Below, piece after piece: positions 47,627 to 59,730 of a DNA stretch of 64,000 nt. The notes under the pieces are model-generated. The model saw nothing but the letters and a program-made list of their open reading frames with translations. It was not told the DNA's origin and made no database searches. The stretch is from Apostichopus japonicus (lineage: Eukaryota; Echinodermata; Holothuroidea; Aspidochirotida; Stichopodidae), in assembly GCF_037975245.1 (NCBI RefSeq), contig NC_092561.1, forward strand, positions 3,076,001 to 3,140,000. Direction: 5' to 3'. The position numbers and the translations under genes are program-made. Position 1 is the first letter of the stretch. Each line of letters starts with the position of its first letter.

Positions 47627-49685
47627 CCAGAATGAATACATTTCATGGTTCCTTGCTGCTGTTCATTAGTTCCATTCATAGGGAAATTTCTAACAAAGCC
47701 CTAATACAACAACAGCAATTTACGCACACAAAATTTTGTTGCCAAAGTAATGCTAGGCCCTGATATCAATTGCAACACACATCAGTGTAAGAAGACTATC
47801 TACCAATATCATCATACCAAGTTTGACGAAATTCCAACTAATAGTAGCCAAGTTATTGCAATTTGGATTTTTTTCACGTTTGACCCCGTGACCTCATTAA
47901 TATTTATGATATGAGCACCAAAATCAATAGGGTTCATCTACTCACTATGGGCCACCCACTAAGTATGGTAATAATCGGTCATTCCCTCGTTGATTTATCG
48001 TGCATACAAACTTTTCATAACGAAATATTGCTAAGCCCACCCCTCATAAATATGCATGATATCGATTGCAACACACATCAGTGTGTGAAGACTATCTACC
48101 AATATCATCATACCAAGTTTGACGAAATTTCAACTAATAGTAGCCAAGCAATTTGGAGTTTTTCACGTTTGACCCCGTGACCTCATTAATATTTTTAAAT
48201 TTTGACCTCGTATAACTTCGCACACGAAGGTCACACGGGGGTCAACCTATTGACATTTATGATCAGAAGGTACCTTTAACATCTGAAAATAGCATCGAAA
48301 CTGTAAAAATCCCCAAAACACGTAAAGGTCACCAGAGGTCAAATTGAGGTCAAGGGTCACCCAGTCGCGGGTCGACAATTTGATTACATTGAAGCAACTC
48401 CCAACCCTAACGGACAATTCGTTCTCAAGTTATCGCAAAAATACTAGTTTTTTTTATTATTAATTGATCATTGGTGACCTCGAATCACATGACCGTTAAG
48501 TTTGAAAATATTCCCCTATACCAATCGCAACTTGCCCCAAAATATCAACCATGTCACACTTTGGCACTGGGAGTTATTGCATTAAATGTCTGAAGATTAA
48601 TTTTGACCTCATATAACTTAACACACAAAGGTCACCTTGGGTCAACTTACTGAAATTTTTTGATCGGTGAGACGTGAATCTAGCATCAAACTATACAAAT
48701 TCAAACATTTTTTTCTTTGCCCATTTTCTCCCCCAAAAATACTAATTTTTATCATCAATTGACCTTTGGTGACCTCGGATCACATGACCGTTAAGTTTGA
48801 AAATATTCCCCTATACCATTTGCAACTTGTCCAAAAATATCAAGCGTGTCACACCTTGGAACTGGGAATTATTGCATTAAATGTCTGAAAATTAACTTTG
48901 ACCTCGTATAACTTCACACACAAAGCTCACCCGGGTGTCAACCCATTGACATTTTTGATCGGAAGGTACCTTTGATATCCAAATCTAGCATCAAAACCAA
49001 ACATTTTCTTTTTTGCCCGTTTCCTCCCAAAATAAGCACATTTTTCTAATGTGACCTTTGACCTTGGTTTCAGATGTAGTTTTATCTCCTGATTCAAAAT
49101 ACAAAACGACAAGTCTGTACAGCCATCCTAACTCCGACCGAAAAACTTTGACCCCATATAACTTCGCACAAAAAGGTCACACGGGACCAACCTATTGACA
49201 TTTATGATCAGAAAGTACCTTGGACATCTGAAAATAGCATCAAAACTGTAAAAATCCCCAAAACACGTAAAGGTCACCAGAGGTCAAATTGAGGTCAAGG
49301 GTCACCAAATGGGGGTCGACAATTGGATTACATTGAAGCAACTCCCAACCCTAACGGAAATTTCGTTCTCAAGTTATCGCAAAAATACTAGTTTTTTATC
49401 ATTAATTGACCTTTGTTGACCTTCGATCACATTACCGTTATGTTTGGAAACGATCTCATACCCCATTCTCAACTACTCCCAAAATATCAACCATGTCGGA
49501 CCCTGTCAATGGGAGTTATTGCTGTTTTTAATATATTGGTTTGTTGCATCTAACTGACCTTTTGTGACCTTTGCCGGCACCAAAGTCAATAGGGTGCATC
49601 TAGTCACTATGGGCCACCCACCCACCAAATATGGTAGTGATTGGTAAGTCCCTTATTGAGTTATCGTGCATACAAGCTGAAGCGT

Positions 49686-49717
<32 letters not shown>

Positions 49718-49760
49718 CATACCTGAATACAAAGGTTCCTTTGCTTTTAGCAAGGAACCA
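47627..49760. mobile_element. 2.1-kb insertion in unit B, unclassified, rich in AGGTCA half-sites
   Basis: Unit A reads ACAAAATAAAATACG where unit B has this insertion between ACAAAA (47626) and ATAAAAATGTG (49761). TGGTTCCTTGCT at 47646-47657 is perfectly inverted at 49749-49760, and the right end also folds into a GGTTCCTT..AAGGAACC hairpin. The interior consists of degenerate tandem blocks (for example AACTCCCAACCCTAACGG near 48399 and 49341, CACATGACCGTTAAGTTTG near 48487 and 48781). It ends in a (CA)n run at about 49687-49717. About 23 exact AGGTCA/TGACCT hexamers were counted by eye. There is no coding capacity and the target duplication is unclear. Confidence 0.7.
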
Positions 49761-49849
49761 ATAAAAATGTGTCAAAATATGAAACAATAAAACGAGAGAG
49801 AGAGAAGGTGAAAAAAGGGGATCACAACTATTTAAGATGAAAAGGCTAA

Positions 49850-50239
49850 AACAGAACCAAGAAACTGTTAGTCACAGCTGGTTGGTAATAAGATTATGTC
49901 TCAAGGCCCTTTAATAGTAATAATTGAGAGACATTTAATAACATTATCGGGGAGTGAGTCCCAGAGTTTAGCTGCTTGGACACGAACACTGTGTTGCAAA
50001 AAAGTGAGTCTAAAACGTGGAATCGATATACAATTACAAGTATACGGGTAGGATACGAATGCGTGTCATTACATACATTACAGAAACTATTAACATGGGA
50101 AAGAAGAGTAGCTAGTATCACTTTCAAATAAAAACACCAGTGTGGTACGATTTATATCACAAACTAAAAGGGTGTTCATTTGAACAAAAACAAACCATAG
50201 TTGGAAGATGAATATATTCTTTACTGAAAACAGAACGAA
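49850..50239 (-). mobile_element. LINE 3' end fragment, unit B copy
   Basis: Matches 31560-31937, including GACACGAACACTGTGTTGCA near 49978 and AACACCAGTGTGGTA near 50130. Minus-strand frames keep parts of the ORF2 tail (VCNDTHSYPTR, YRFHVL). The RT-proximal part present near 32000-32240 is absent here. Confidence 0.65.
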
Positions 50240-50914
50240 ATATCAAATGATGGACTTCATTTAATATTCCTTATATTCCTTATTTGACATACCTGATAAA
50301 GACTTACAAAAATTAGTACTTCCTATTAAATTCTGCCAAACATTTTGAACCGTGTTTATAAAAGGCCACGTAGGCATATTATATAACAATGTGTGCCCCA
50401 GTTTCATTGTAAGTCGTATGCCAGTATTTCCTCAACTTTACATTTATCTTTTTAACTAAGGTTATATGAACGTATCTGTAGGTAACTGCATAGCATAATT
50501 TCACCTACTCAAAGGTCCATTAATTACGAGTTTTTAATTTTTATCCTTTTAATCCAGTTTGGTACCGATATACTATCTTATTATACAATAGAAAGTGTCA
50601 CCCATACTCAAATTTTAACTAGCATTTTACTACCACATTAAAAGTAATTAACCACATTGAAATATTTAGCGGTCTATTTTACTCAGAGGGTGTGAATAAT
50701 TTCGAGGATCAGAGCTTCTATAGAAAATTATTTTATAAAAATTCTACCGATTTTTTAGCGTGTAAACATTTCGGGCGAATACTGAAGGTCTTTAGGAGTG
50801 GCTGATAATGAAACAAATTGAAAAACGCACGCCAGAATATGTGTTACTCTACGTAATAATAGCTCCACATTATAATGATAGTAAAGATCGTGCGTTCTTC
50901 AACTCCCAACATGG
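50240..50914. other. Intergenic, nothing recognised
   Basis: AT-rich stretch after unit B and before the stop codon of the VLIG pseudogene. No gene seen. Confidence 0.5.
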
Positions 50915-53825
50915 TTAATTAAATGAAGCTCCTCCATGAAATGTTGACAGTCCTTTTGTCTTCAGATTTTTGTCTTGCTCTAAGCTATCAAGCGCTTCTT
51001 GCTCGCTTATGTGAAACCAACTTTGAGGTATATCAGCAGGTTTGCAGTCAAAAGTGAGCGCGATCCAGTCGTTTTGAGTAGCAAATAGCCATTGCCAAAA
51101 GCGCTTACCGAAGTCACCGTTCGTCGGGCGAATGTCCCAATTTGGGAAACGCCGTTTGTACATTGCGCAAGGAAGTTTTTCATTGCCGACTGTAAATGTG
51201 GCATTTCGTAAGAGTAATGAAGAGTTACAATCCTCCAATACAAGTTTCGATGTCTCTGAATAAGCTTCCCCTTTCATCCCCCTGGAGCGATGAAGGAAGG
51301 AAGAATGAACCGAGTGGCTCTCCATTATGTTTTCGCATGGGCTCCCACACATAGGGCACACCTCATCACACAGATTCGATAAGCCAGTTTCGGTCTTAAA
51401 AGAAGAGCAGCTGTACTGAAAATCATCATACACCCCTACTTCGTTAAACTTTTTTCTAAAGTACTTTTCTAAGCATTTTTTCAAAATGGTAGAAAGTTGA
51501 AAAGTTGAAAACGAAATCCTCTTCCTTAACTGCTTTCCAAACATCTCGTACGCGCTCCGTGAATGTCGCCATTGTTAATTCAGGTGTTATGGTCTTATTT
51601 TTGATATCCTGGAAGAGCCCGTTCTTAATTTTGATCACTTTTTCGCTATACATGTGATTTGGTGGCGACATTCCTCCCTTCCAAAGACAGGGTATATACT
51701 GCAAGTCCTCATCGAGCTTCAGTTCTACAACTTCCGAGAATTTCTCATACCTCCCCTCTAATCCTTCCGCTTCCGCAGCAATTTTCGTAGCCGCGTCGAG
51801 GGTTTGTTTGATTCTAAAGGTACTCACTTTATTTCTGTCTGCAGCGGTCAAATCAGCTACGCGCTGTTGAACTATCTTCGATCGTCATGATCAATGGATC
51901 GTATGCCCTCAGTATCGACAACGATCAAGTAACTGAACCCTAGCGTTTCCGCTAATTTTTCTTCAAGTGAGAGAAATCTTATGAAAAGACCCCTCGTGCA
52001 TCGTCCGGCCCGAACTGGGAAACGCAGACCAAACATACTATTGAGGAGTGTAGACTTACCACTGCTCTGAACACCAACCACACTTATTACCAAAACCTTC
52101 GGATCATTTAGTTTGAGACTCAATTGATCTAAAACAGCAGTGACCCATGTAAGAGGCACACGGCCAGTGTCGCCGTCCATTAGTTCTAACGAATGCATCT
52201 CCAATACCAAACTAGCGGAAATTGATGGGAACAAAGCAATATTTTTTGATTGGTGTTTCTTCTCTGAAAGCTCTTCATATGCTTCGAATAATTGCCCAAT
52301 TTATCTCATGAAGTGTTCAAATCCAAGGTTGTTAACTCGACACTTTTTCAACAGCAACTTACGTTCTTGCCGCATATTTTCATACGTTCGATCGGAGCGA
52401 CCTTTTTCACTTACTTTGTCAACCACATCATCAACAGACACAGCTGAACATTCTTCGTTTAGGCTTTCTTTTTGGCTTAATTCTTCTTCAAGTTTTAGAA
52501 TAGTTTTCATGCCATCTAATATCGTATCACTTACTGTTTGGTATATTTTGTCATTTAGGAAGCCAAGGAAATATTGCAAATAATCATGATTATTCTTTTC
52601 TCTCTCGATTGTACTGTGATACAGCTTCATAGTGTTTGAAAGCTGAGCTTCCAGCTGAATTTTCCTTTGCTTTGTTTTGGCCTGTAATATTTTTTCTCGT
52701 TGCAGTTCGAAAGACTCATCATCATCGTTTTCTGATTCAAAATGGGCTTTATCCAGCTCATCCCATTCCCGCCAAGATTCTTGCGACGGAAAACTCTTTT
52801 GTTTAAATTCTAAGACATCCTTGTATTCAACACTTCCAAAGATGTCCTTAACAGAGGTCTGAGCATTATTACATTCTTTTTTGTCATCGTCGACATCTAA
52901 GTACGTTCTGCATTTCTCTGATATTTGCTCAATACTCAACAGAGTTTCAATTTGTCTATTTCTATTGCACGAATCCGCTATGATTTCGCAAACCATTCGG
53001 CTGATGGTGTCGACCTGCATAGTTTTGACAAAAATCCAGTTATCCTTTTTCGTAGGTGGGGAAGATCTTTCTGATCCATTGGTATTTCTTTTCTCTTTGA
53101 CTGCAATAAATAGCGTCTTAGAAGAAATCTTTTTCAATTCTCTTATTGTATTGACGTATTCGCTACGCTTTTCTGTCGCAATTATTGCAATGGTTAAATT
53201 GGCAGACATGCAAGCAAATTTACGTTGTACAGGATAATCCCTACAATCACCACGTAGGTTGAAAAAAGTACCTACCAGTGGAAGGAACCAAGCACTTTCG
53301 ATCGATCCATGCGAAAAACGTGGTTCTAACTTGTCATTATCTTTATTTAAAAAGAATGGATGTAACCCATAGCCTTGGCTATAACCTAACATATAGTTTA
53401 GTAATTTCGAGTTTGACATCAGTACATTACCGATTCTCAATACTGATACAGTGTAGGTTTGATATGCTACAATTGGTTGTTCAAGAGCAAATGCATCTCC
53501 CTGACCTTTCCATTTTTTAACTATTCTTCGGCATGCCCAAAGTAATAGTTGTGGATTTTTGTCTTTGACCCCTCCGAGAACTAGAGGTACTGCCAACTGG
53601 CAGGCTGATAGCTTTTCTATAATATCTTGTTTGAGAAACTCGTCCGCGCAGTGAAAAAAATGCTAAATATAAAGTCACGCATAGAAATATCACTCGGTAC
53701 AAGATGTTGGGTAACACAGCTCGATAATCTAAAGAAGTAACTTTCTGCCAAAAAGATGTAACAAGGAATGTGGTGGAAAGAAATTCACACACTTTTTGAA
53801 GATGTCTGGAGAAAATCAATTTCAC
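50915..53825 (-). pseudogene. VLIG pseudogene 3: divergent URGCP/GVIN1-like GTPase with deletions
   Basis: Minus-strand segments line up in order with genes 1 and 2. The start (FWQKVTSLDYRAVLP, 53825 onward) breaks frame near 53705 and again at an A run near 53655. A long frame 53596-52301 (431 residues) covers ACQLAVPLVL to GFEHFMR and ends at TAA where the others have GAA. The same frame resumes with MFPSIS and the intact P-loop GVQSSGKS, RCTRGLF and DTEG, then loses about 55 residues with a shift near 51880. AADRNK to FVFNF follows (to about 51500). About 450-550 residues of helical region are then missing before the C-terminal part (GLSNLCDEVCPMCG, HRSRGM, WDIRP), which ends at 50915. The protein is clearly more diverged from genes 1 and 2 than they are from each other. 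No DED exon was found upstream. Confidence 0.88.
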
Positions 53826-54360
53826 AGCTTAAGCCATTTCCTTGTCTCATCCTTAAACTAAAGACTAAAGAAGGCTTACTGTAGTAGTATTCATGACAAG
53901 GTAACTAGATGCCAAGACAGCATATACAAGCACTAGACGATTGTCAACAGAATACTGTTATTAAGACAATATTCATATACAACTATGATAAAATCAATCC
54001 AGTCACGTACAGTATGTGTATATCCTACGCACGGTTGCACACTAATAGGCCGTGGTACATCCCTTGATTTCGTTTCATTCCGTGCAACTCAAAGAGGGAG
54101 GGGATAAAATATGTGAATGATAAATATGAAAATATTATTCTGAATGGATATTCAGTTGTTCCCACTTGCGATGCTAGTATATATGCTTAAAAATTGGTAA
54201 AAACCTAACAGAAATCGGGTCCTTTTACGTTATTGTACGAGGCTATTTTCTACCAATCAGAAATGTCGTACGTGAGACATTCTTGCGGCATACACGAAAT
54301 TTCGGCGAATCAACCAATCACAACGTTTGTTAATATTGACAGAACAAGTGTTCCGAAAAC
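53826..54360. other. Intergenic, nothing recognised
   Basis: No upstream exon of the VLIG pseudogene and no repeat of the DED type was found here. Confidence 0.45.
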
Positions 54361-56020
54361 AAAAATGGCCGCGTTCAGTAGTGGCGGTGTTACACGAAAG
54401 GCGCTTCGAGAAAACTGTATTATACACGTTAAAGATTGCTCTAAATCAAAATTTATTGAACTGACAAGTAATTCATAAGAGAGATTTAAGACATTTGCCT
54501 TGGAGTGGACACAATTTGATTGCAAGGAGGCAGAAATAGCCAGAAATTCCGCGACGGCGATCGGCCTAACGTTAACAATTTCAGAATGTGTTGGGGAAGT
54601 TTTACTACATCGAGACATATATGATGATACCACATTGAATGTTACAAACGGTTTTGCGACATAACTAAAGTCAAAAGGCAGGCAAAACTCGCTGAAAAAC
54701 GCGCTGTAGGTATGTTCTAGTATTTTTGTCAAAAATGTGTAAGATTCTGTATTAATCCATTTTTTCCCCTCCAACCAGCCCCTTAATTTTAGTTAGGCCT
54801 AGGCGGCTAGGCCCTACCACTGTTTTTCCAAATTGCCCACTTGGAAAAGAAATGTATGTTCGGCGTAGAGCTCAGCCAATTTGACTAAACTTGGCAAATT
54901 TTAACGTTCACAATATAACCACTATGCAAAGGTAATATAGCGATAGAAATATCTCGCTGGTGCAAGGCATAATATTTACTAGTACCAGGCCTATGTAAAT
55001 TTTACCCTAATTCAAATCTGGCTTTTCAAATTCAATCTGGACAGAAAAGATATGCTCACACACAATATAAGGTCTATTAGTAAACAGTTTGAATGTGATG
55101 TAAACAACACCATTGACCAGCATGTTTCTTTCAAATGTCTCAACTTGTGGGTTACACCAGGCTGACAAAGCAAATTACAGGTTTGACCAAAAACACTGCA
55201 TATAGCCTACTGCATATAGCCTACATAGAGCATATTTTATCAGCAAAATTTAATTTTGTTGTTGTAATTTTCTTGTCATCGTTCAAACATGAGCAATATA
55301 CGTAGTCCTGATACACTGATGGTATGCATGTACTTCTTAGTTCATTATGACTTATGGGAATGGGTCCTCAATAGGAAGAAGACATATATAGATTAATTTT
55401 TTTGTACGGCAAATACAGTAAACAAAATTAAAACAGTATTTACAAGAGTATATGCATTTTAAATTTGGAAATATAACCTTTTCTGTCAACTTGTGTTCAG
55501 ATTGCGAGGTAACTTTAAATGCCTTTAAGAAATTCAAAGATTTTGCTAGAGCATGTTGCTGAACATTTGCAATACATTCTTCCTTCAAATTTTTAAACAT
55601 AAAAGTTAAACTCTAAATATTATTTTCCTTTTTGATTATTGAATGATCCTAATGATAAGGGAGTGAAAGTTGGGGGCGAAATGCTTTGAATCTTAAGTAA
55701 CAAAAACTGGAGGCAAATAATCCTTGCTCAAAATTTTAAAACTTACCTTTCTTGTTGCAAAACATTATTTAACAGCTATTTTTTTTTAAATTTTACTCAT
55801 ATAGAAACGCATGTAAACAAGCTGAATGATGACGCATATGAAAACGAACCGCCAAGGAAACGCGCCAACTGGTCCGACAATACAAGTGGTCCAAGAGAGT
55901 GGAGGGAACGCCACATGTTTCCGAATGAATGCTTCATTTGTCATTCCGTCAAAATGAAACCTTATAAGTTCACAGGGAAAAGACTGGTAGTGACACTTAT
56001 GAGGTGTGAGATTGTTAATG
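54361..56020 (+). pseudogene. Second CXC-tail-family relic (two exon-like blocks)
   Basis: Block 1 (54364 to about 54709) starts with ATG and reads MAAFSSGGVTRKALRENC, IIHVKD, stop, then ERFKTFALEWTQF, LLHRDIYDD and, after a shift, KRQAKLAEKRAV up to a GTATGT donor. Block 2 follows the acceptor ACTCATATAG near 55800 and contains PPRKRANWSDNTSGPREW, then MFPNECFICHSVK and MRCEIVNGG. The pattern (N-terminal C-x-H, W-x-x-F, HRxxY, basic linker, PxxCxxC, ending in GG) parallels the pseudogene at 14690-16628. The downstream exons with the CXC tail are absent, replaced by a BEL/Pao fragment. At least two breaks show it is dead. Confidence 0.5.
54720..55795 (+). other. Intron-like gap of the second CXC relic
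   Basis: Lies between the putative donor near 54710 and the acceptor near 55800. No coding sequence is recognised; minus-strand frames such as 55352-55600 are short and AT-driven. Confidence 0.4.
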
Positions 56021-56074
56021 GTGGAAAGGATATAAGAATTGTATACCCAGTTGGTTACTCTACGGGGCCAAGCG

Positions 56075-56655
56075 GGCATGAAACCCATGAAATGGATATC
56101 AAACTCAAAGACGCTTTTAGAAGGGATTCCAAAGGAACATAGGGCTAAGTCAGTTGATAAAACTAGACTGAGGTTGCAGTCAACAAAGACCTTAGGATTG
56201 ACTTGGCATGCAGAGTCAGACAAATTTCAACTTAAGAAGCCAGTAATGGTTAGTAATGTTGAAACCTTAACCAAGCAAATTGTTTTAAGCAAGCTATCAT
56301 CAGTGTTTAACCCTCTTGGAATTATTGGGCCTATTATAGTAGTAGCTAATATTTGAATGCAAAATAATTGGGGAAAAAGGACTTGATTGGGATGATCTTA
56401 ATGTAGGGGGTCTAGAATCTGAAATCAGAAGGTGGTTGGAAAATTTAGTTCATTTAGACAAAATTGATATTGGAATATGCTTGTGCCTAAAGGGTAACGC
56501 AGACCAAAGAATGCATGTGTTTTGTAATGCTTCGAGTGATGCATATGCAGCTGTGGTTTATTTAACAACCATAGGGGTAAATGGAATCAGAGTGCAGCTA
56601 GTAGCTTCAAAAGCGAAGGTGGCTCCTGTAAAAGCTATAAGCATGGCTATATAGT
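56075..56655 (+). mobile_element. BEL/Pao LTR-retrotransposon pol fragment, broken
   Basis: Two frames give a fragment characteristic of the BEL/Pao pol region after the reverse transcriptase. GMKPMKWISNSK and TKTLGLTWH come first, then LSKLSSVFNPLGIIGP, a frameshift near 56355, then LDWDDL, IRRWLENL, FCNASSDAYAAVVY and LVASKAKVAP. The order LGLxW, LSxxxxxFDPLG, FxDASxxAYxAVxY and SKxxVAP is diagnostic of Pao-type elements, where an RNase H-like part follows. It stops at TAG (56652) before the usual LELxAA motif. LTRs were not identified, so this is an internal scrap. Confidence 0.8.
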
Positions 56656-59330
56656 TTAAAGTTGTTTATTTGAGAAACATTAGAAAGATTTGTCGTGTGG
56701 AAATCCTAGATTAAGTTAAGTTTTGTGTGGTAAAGTAAATTTTACTTAGAAGCGGTTATGAATTCCCTTCAGACTGCACACAGTCCAAGATCTATTGCAT
56801 TTGTATCAGTGAATTTTTGTATAACAACATACCATATAAGCATACATGTTTAATTTAAAAAAGTGTTTCCATGTGTTTGTGTCGAATGTAGACAGAAAGT
56901 GTTATATATAAGTTCAATATTATGTGATATAAATACTCCAAAAATATTTTACTGCACACAGATTTGCACTAATGAAGAAAGATTCTTGATAGTTAATGTA
57001 TGAGTAAAATGTATTAATTTTGTTTTGTTTTTTATACTTGAGGTAGAGTACCTAATGGAAGGGGAGAATGTTCTAGAGAGTAAAGTAGTCTAACAATTTT
57101 GCACCTGCTATGTTATGAAAATAGGCAAATGCTTTCAAACTGCCATCTATTGTTTGCCCAACCATTCTGTTTTTGTTTATGTAAAATTAGCATGTATTGT
57201 ATTGAGTTACTGAATAGTGTGTTTTTAGAGACAGTGGTCAGTTGTAAACTGTTCTTCAGAGAGAAAGGTTGAGTGAGAAATGAGTATAATACAAAACACA
57301 ACTTGTAAAAGACTGAGTAAAAGAGAAAGAGAAAAAGAGAGAGATAGAGAGATGAGCAACGAAATAAACGAGAGAACAAGCAAATTTCCTGTTGAGTATT
57401 ATTTCACTTTGTCTGGTAAACAATCAGCCTTGGCAGTCATCAGAATGGGTAAGGATTAAATTTTTCCGAATGAACGAAATGCTCATGATCAGAGATTGGA
57501 ATTTTGTTGTTGTTGTAAATTACTAGAAAAAATTGTATTTGGGATGATGTGGCCATATTTCAGGAAAATTGAGTATTTTACTTGGAGTGCTGTATCAGTC
57601 CCCACCCGGAAGTGTGGTAGTTTTGTTGTTTTGTTTTGTATTTAATAGTCAATATTGTATTTGGAAGGATGTAAGCATTCTTTCAGGAAAATTGATGAAA
57701 GGGAGTCTTATTTTAGCAATGCTTGGACTTAAACTAGGAATGGTATCGTGTCGTTCAGGGGAGGTAGTATCTCTCATCTTCTTGCACCTCGAATAGAGTG
57801 GATAAGCATCTGTCTTCTGAGTCATCAGGCTTGGTAAAGTATTTCACTTTTGAATGAATAAAGTGCTCATAGTTTGAGTTGTAGTCAAATTTGGTTTGGG
57901 AGGGTATAGCATTCTTTCAAGGCGATTGAGAAAATCTTTATTTAAAGGAAGTCCATGTTACAACCTACTCAGTCCAACTTCTCTATATACAAACAAAGAT
58001 GTGGATGAAGTTTTGAAGATTATTTGAAATTTCCTTCCTTTTTGTTCTCTACCATATATAATCAATCCTTCCAACTGATTAAAATGGCTTTAATTAATTA
58101 ACTGGCCAATAAATTAGTAGGATTTTTAATAATTAATGCATTAAGATAATTAACTAGTTAACAATGTTTTTAACTAATTAATCTAATTAACCAATTGGTT
58201 AATTAGCTAACATATTTTAGCAGTCATAATTCATTTATAATTTCATGCAAGGTCTGAAATAAAAAAAATGAGTGAACTCCCATGAAGCTTGCAGTGTTAG
58301 TGTACTTTCTCACTTCAGTAAAACAGTATTAGTGGAACTGATATATGGGTTTTAAGTATGGTAATGTAACACCCTTTTCCATGAATTTTCTTCTCGCTTA
58401 ACCACAACCATACGTGGGGATAAAGCAATTTGTGATTAGCAACTCCTAATTCATCATTCTGTGATAAATTTAGCCCCTCCCTCGATCAGTTGCACGGAAA
58501 TTGAAAACAGAGCACATAAATGCCCTATGTACCATGGCCTATAATATATGCCTTTTATTAAACTGCATTGCGTACAGAGTGAGTGCAGGAGTTCTGGAGG
58601 TGTTCATGAAAACCTGAGGAGCATTGCATTTGCCTCCCCTCAAAAATCGTAGATTCTTAGACATGACATACTATAGGATCACGTTAATATATGTATGGAA
58701 GCTCAGGTTGAGGGATATGTCGATGGTTGTTATACTTACAATACAATAAATGAATCTCATAACACACTGTAAAAGACACGTATTGATAGCGCCATATTGT
58801 TAGCCATATTGCAGCGTCTGTTTTATTGTTAACTGCGTCATAACATTCGAACTTACCGTATCCTGATTATTGCCTTCTCAATGAATTATCATTGATTTAA
58901 TCTCCAGCGATATTCTGATATGCGAAATATAACCACTTCATTCCCAGTAACATCTTGATCTGGTTACTAAATTATGAAAATGTAACTTCTATAAAATGGC
59001 GACAATGACAGTGACATTACTCACTGCCGCGTTGAAGATCAGGTGAGTCATGATCATGTGTAAAAAGCATCATGATATCAAATGGCCAAGAACGGAAACA
59101 TTCCCTACTTTGGAATGGTACGAGCTGAGATTCAGCTAATGTTCCTCGTGAGATATGTTTTGTAACTGGTTTCCTATAGTTAATGCATGCCCAGAATAGC
59201 AAACGCTCTAATACAATGCTTTAGAGTTAAACTGACAGTAAGTTTACAAAATATTTGATGGGAACAATAATTTAGACCATTATATGTATGGGGTAAAATA
59301 TTTCTTACAATCCTGTTATACTTCACTCAG
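56656..59330. other. Intergenic with weak internal repetition
   Basis: Near 57470-57930 three loosely similar strings recur: a GAATGAACGAAATGCTCAT-like one, a TTGTATTTGGGATGATGTGG-like one and TTTCAGGAAAATTGA. They may be eroded LTR or other repeat DNA. A stretch rich in TTAATTAA-type words lies at 58080-58210. No gene is supported. Confidence 0.4.
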
Positions 59331-59340
59331 ATATAACGCA

Positions 59341-59730
59341 CAGCATATTTTGGTGGGTTGAAGTTGACCTTCAGTATTATTATCGGGTTATCCAAACAAC
59401 TTGACAGTGGTCGCAGCCAATTTATACTAAAAACAAACTAGGTATAAAGGGTGTCACCTTGACATTAACATGACAAACTGTGTGAGTGAGTGAGGCAAAT
59501 TCAGTGTGTATTACATTGCGACTTACAAATATAAAGGAAAACATATCTTGGTGGGTTGAAGTTGACCTTTAGTATCATTATCGGGTTATCCAAACAACTT
59601 GACAGTGGTAGCAGCCAATTTATACTAAAAGCAAACTAGGTATAAAGGGTGTCACCTTGACATTAACATGACAAACTGTGTGAGTGAGTGAGGCAAATTC
59701 AGAGTGTATTACATTGCGACTTACAAGAGC
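59341..59730. repeat. 198-bp tandem duplication
   Basis: TTGGTGGGTTGAAGTTGACC occurs at about 59350 and 59548. The following 180 bases match almost exactly, through TGTGTGAGTGAGTGAGGCAA and ATTACATTGCGACTTACAA. No coding role is seen. Confidence 0.9.

Larger units (their letters stand above)
32890..50240. repeat. Segmental duplication unit B
   Basis: Same orientation and order as unit A. Private changes are a hAT-like insertion in intron 1 (42662-43312), a local tandem duplication upstream of the gene (43826-46175) and a 2.1-kb insertion (47627-49760). The coding exons stay open. Homology to unit A fades at 50239, after CAGAACGAA. Confidence 0.85.

Noticed and set aside
47627-49760. Helitron assignment for the 2.1-kb insertion
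   Set aside because: A 3' hairpin is present, but the ends are not TC and CTRR and the termini are inverted repeats.
54310-54774. 154-residue minus-strand frame as an upstream exon of the VLIG pseudogene
   Set aside because: It is antisense to the CXC-family relic and has no DED- or VLIG-like residues.
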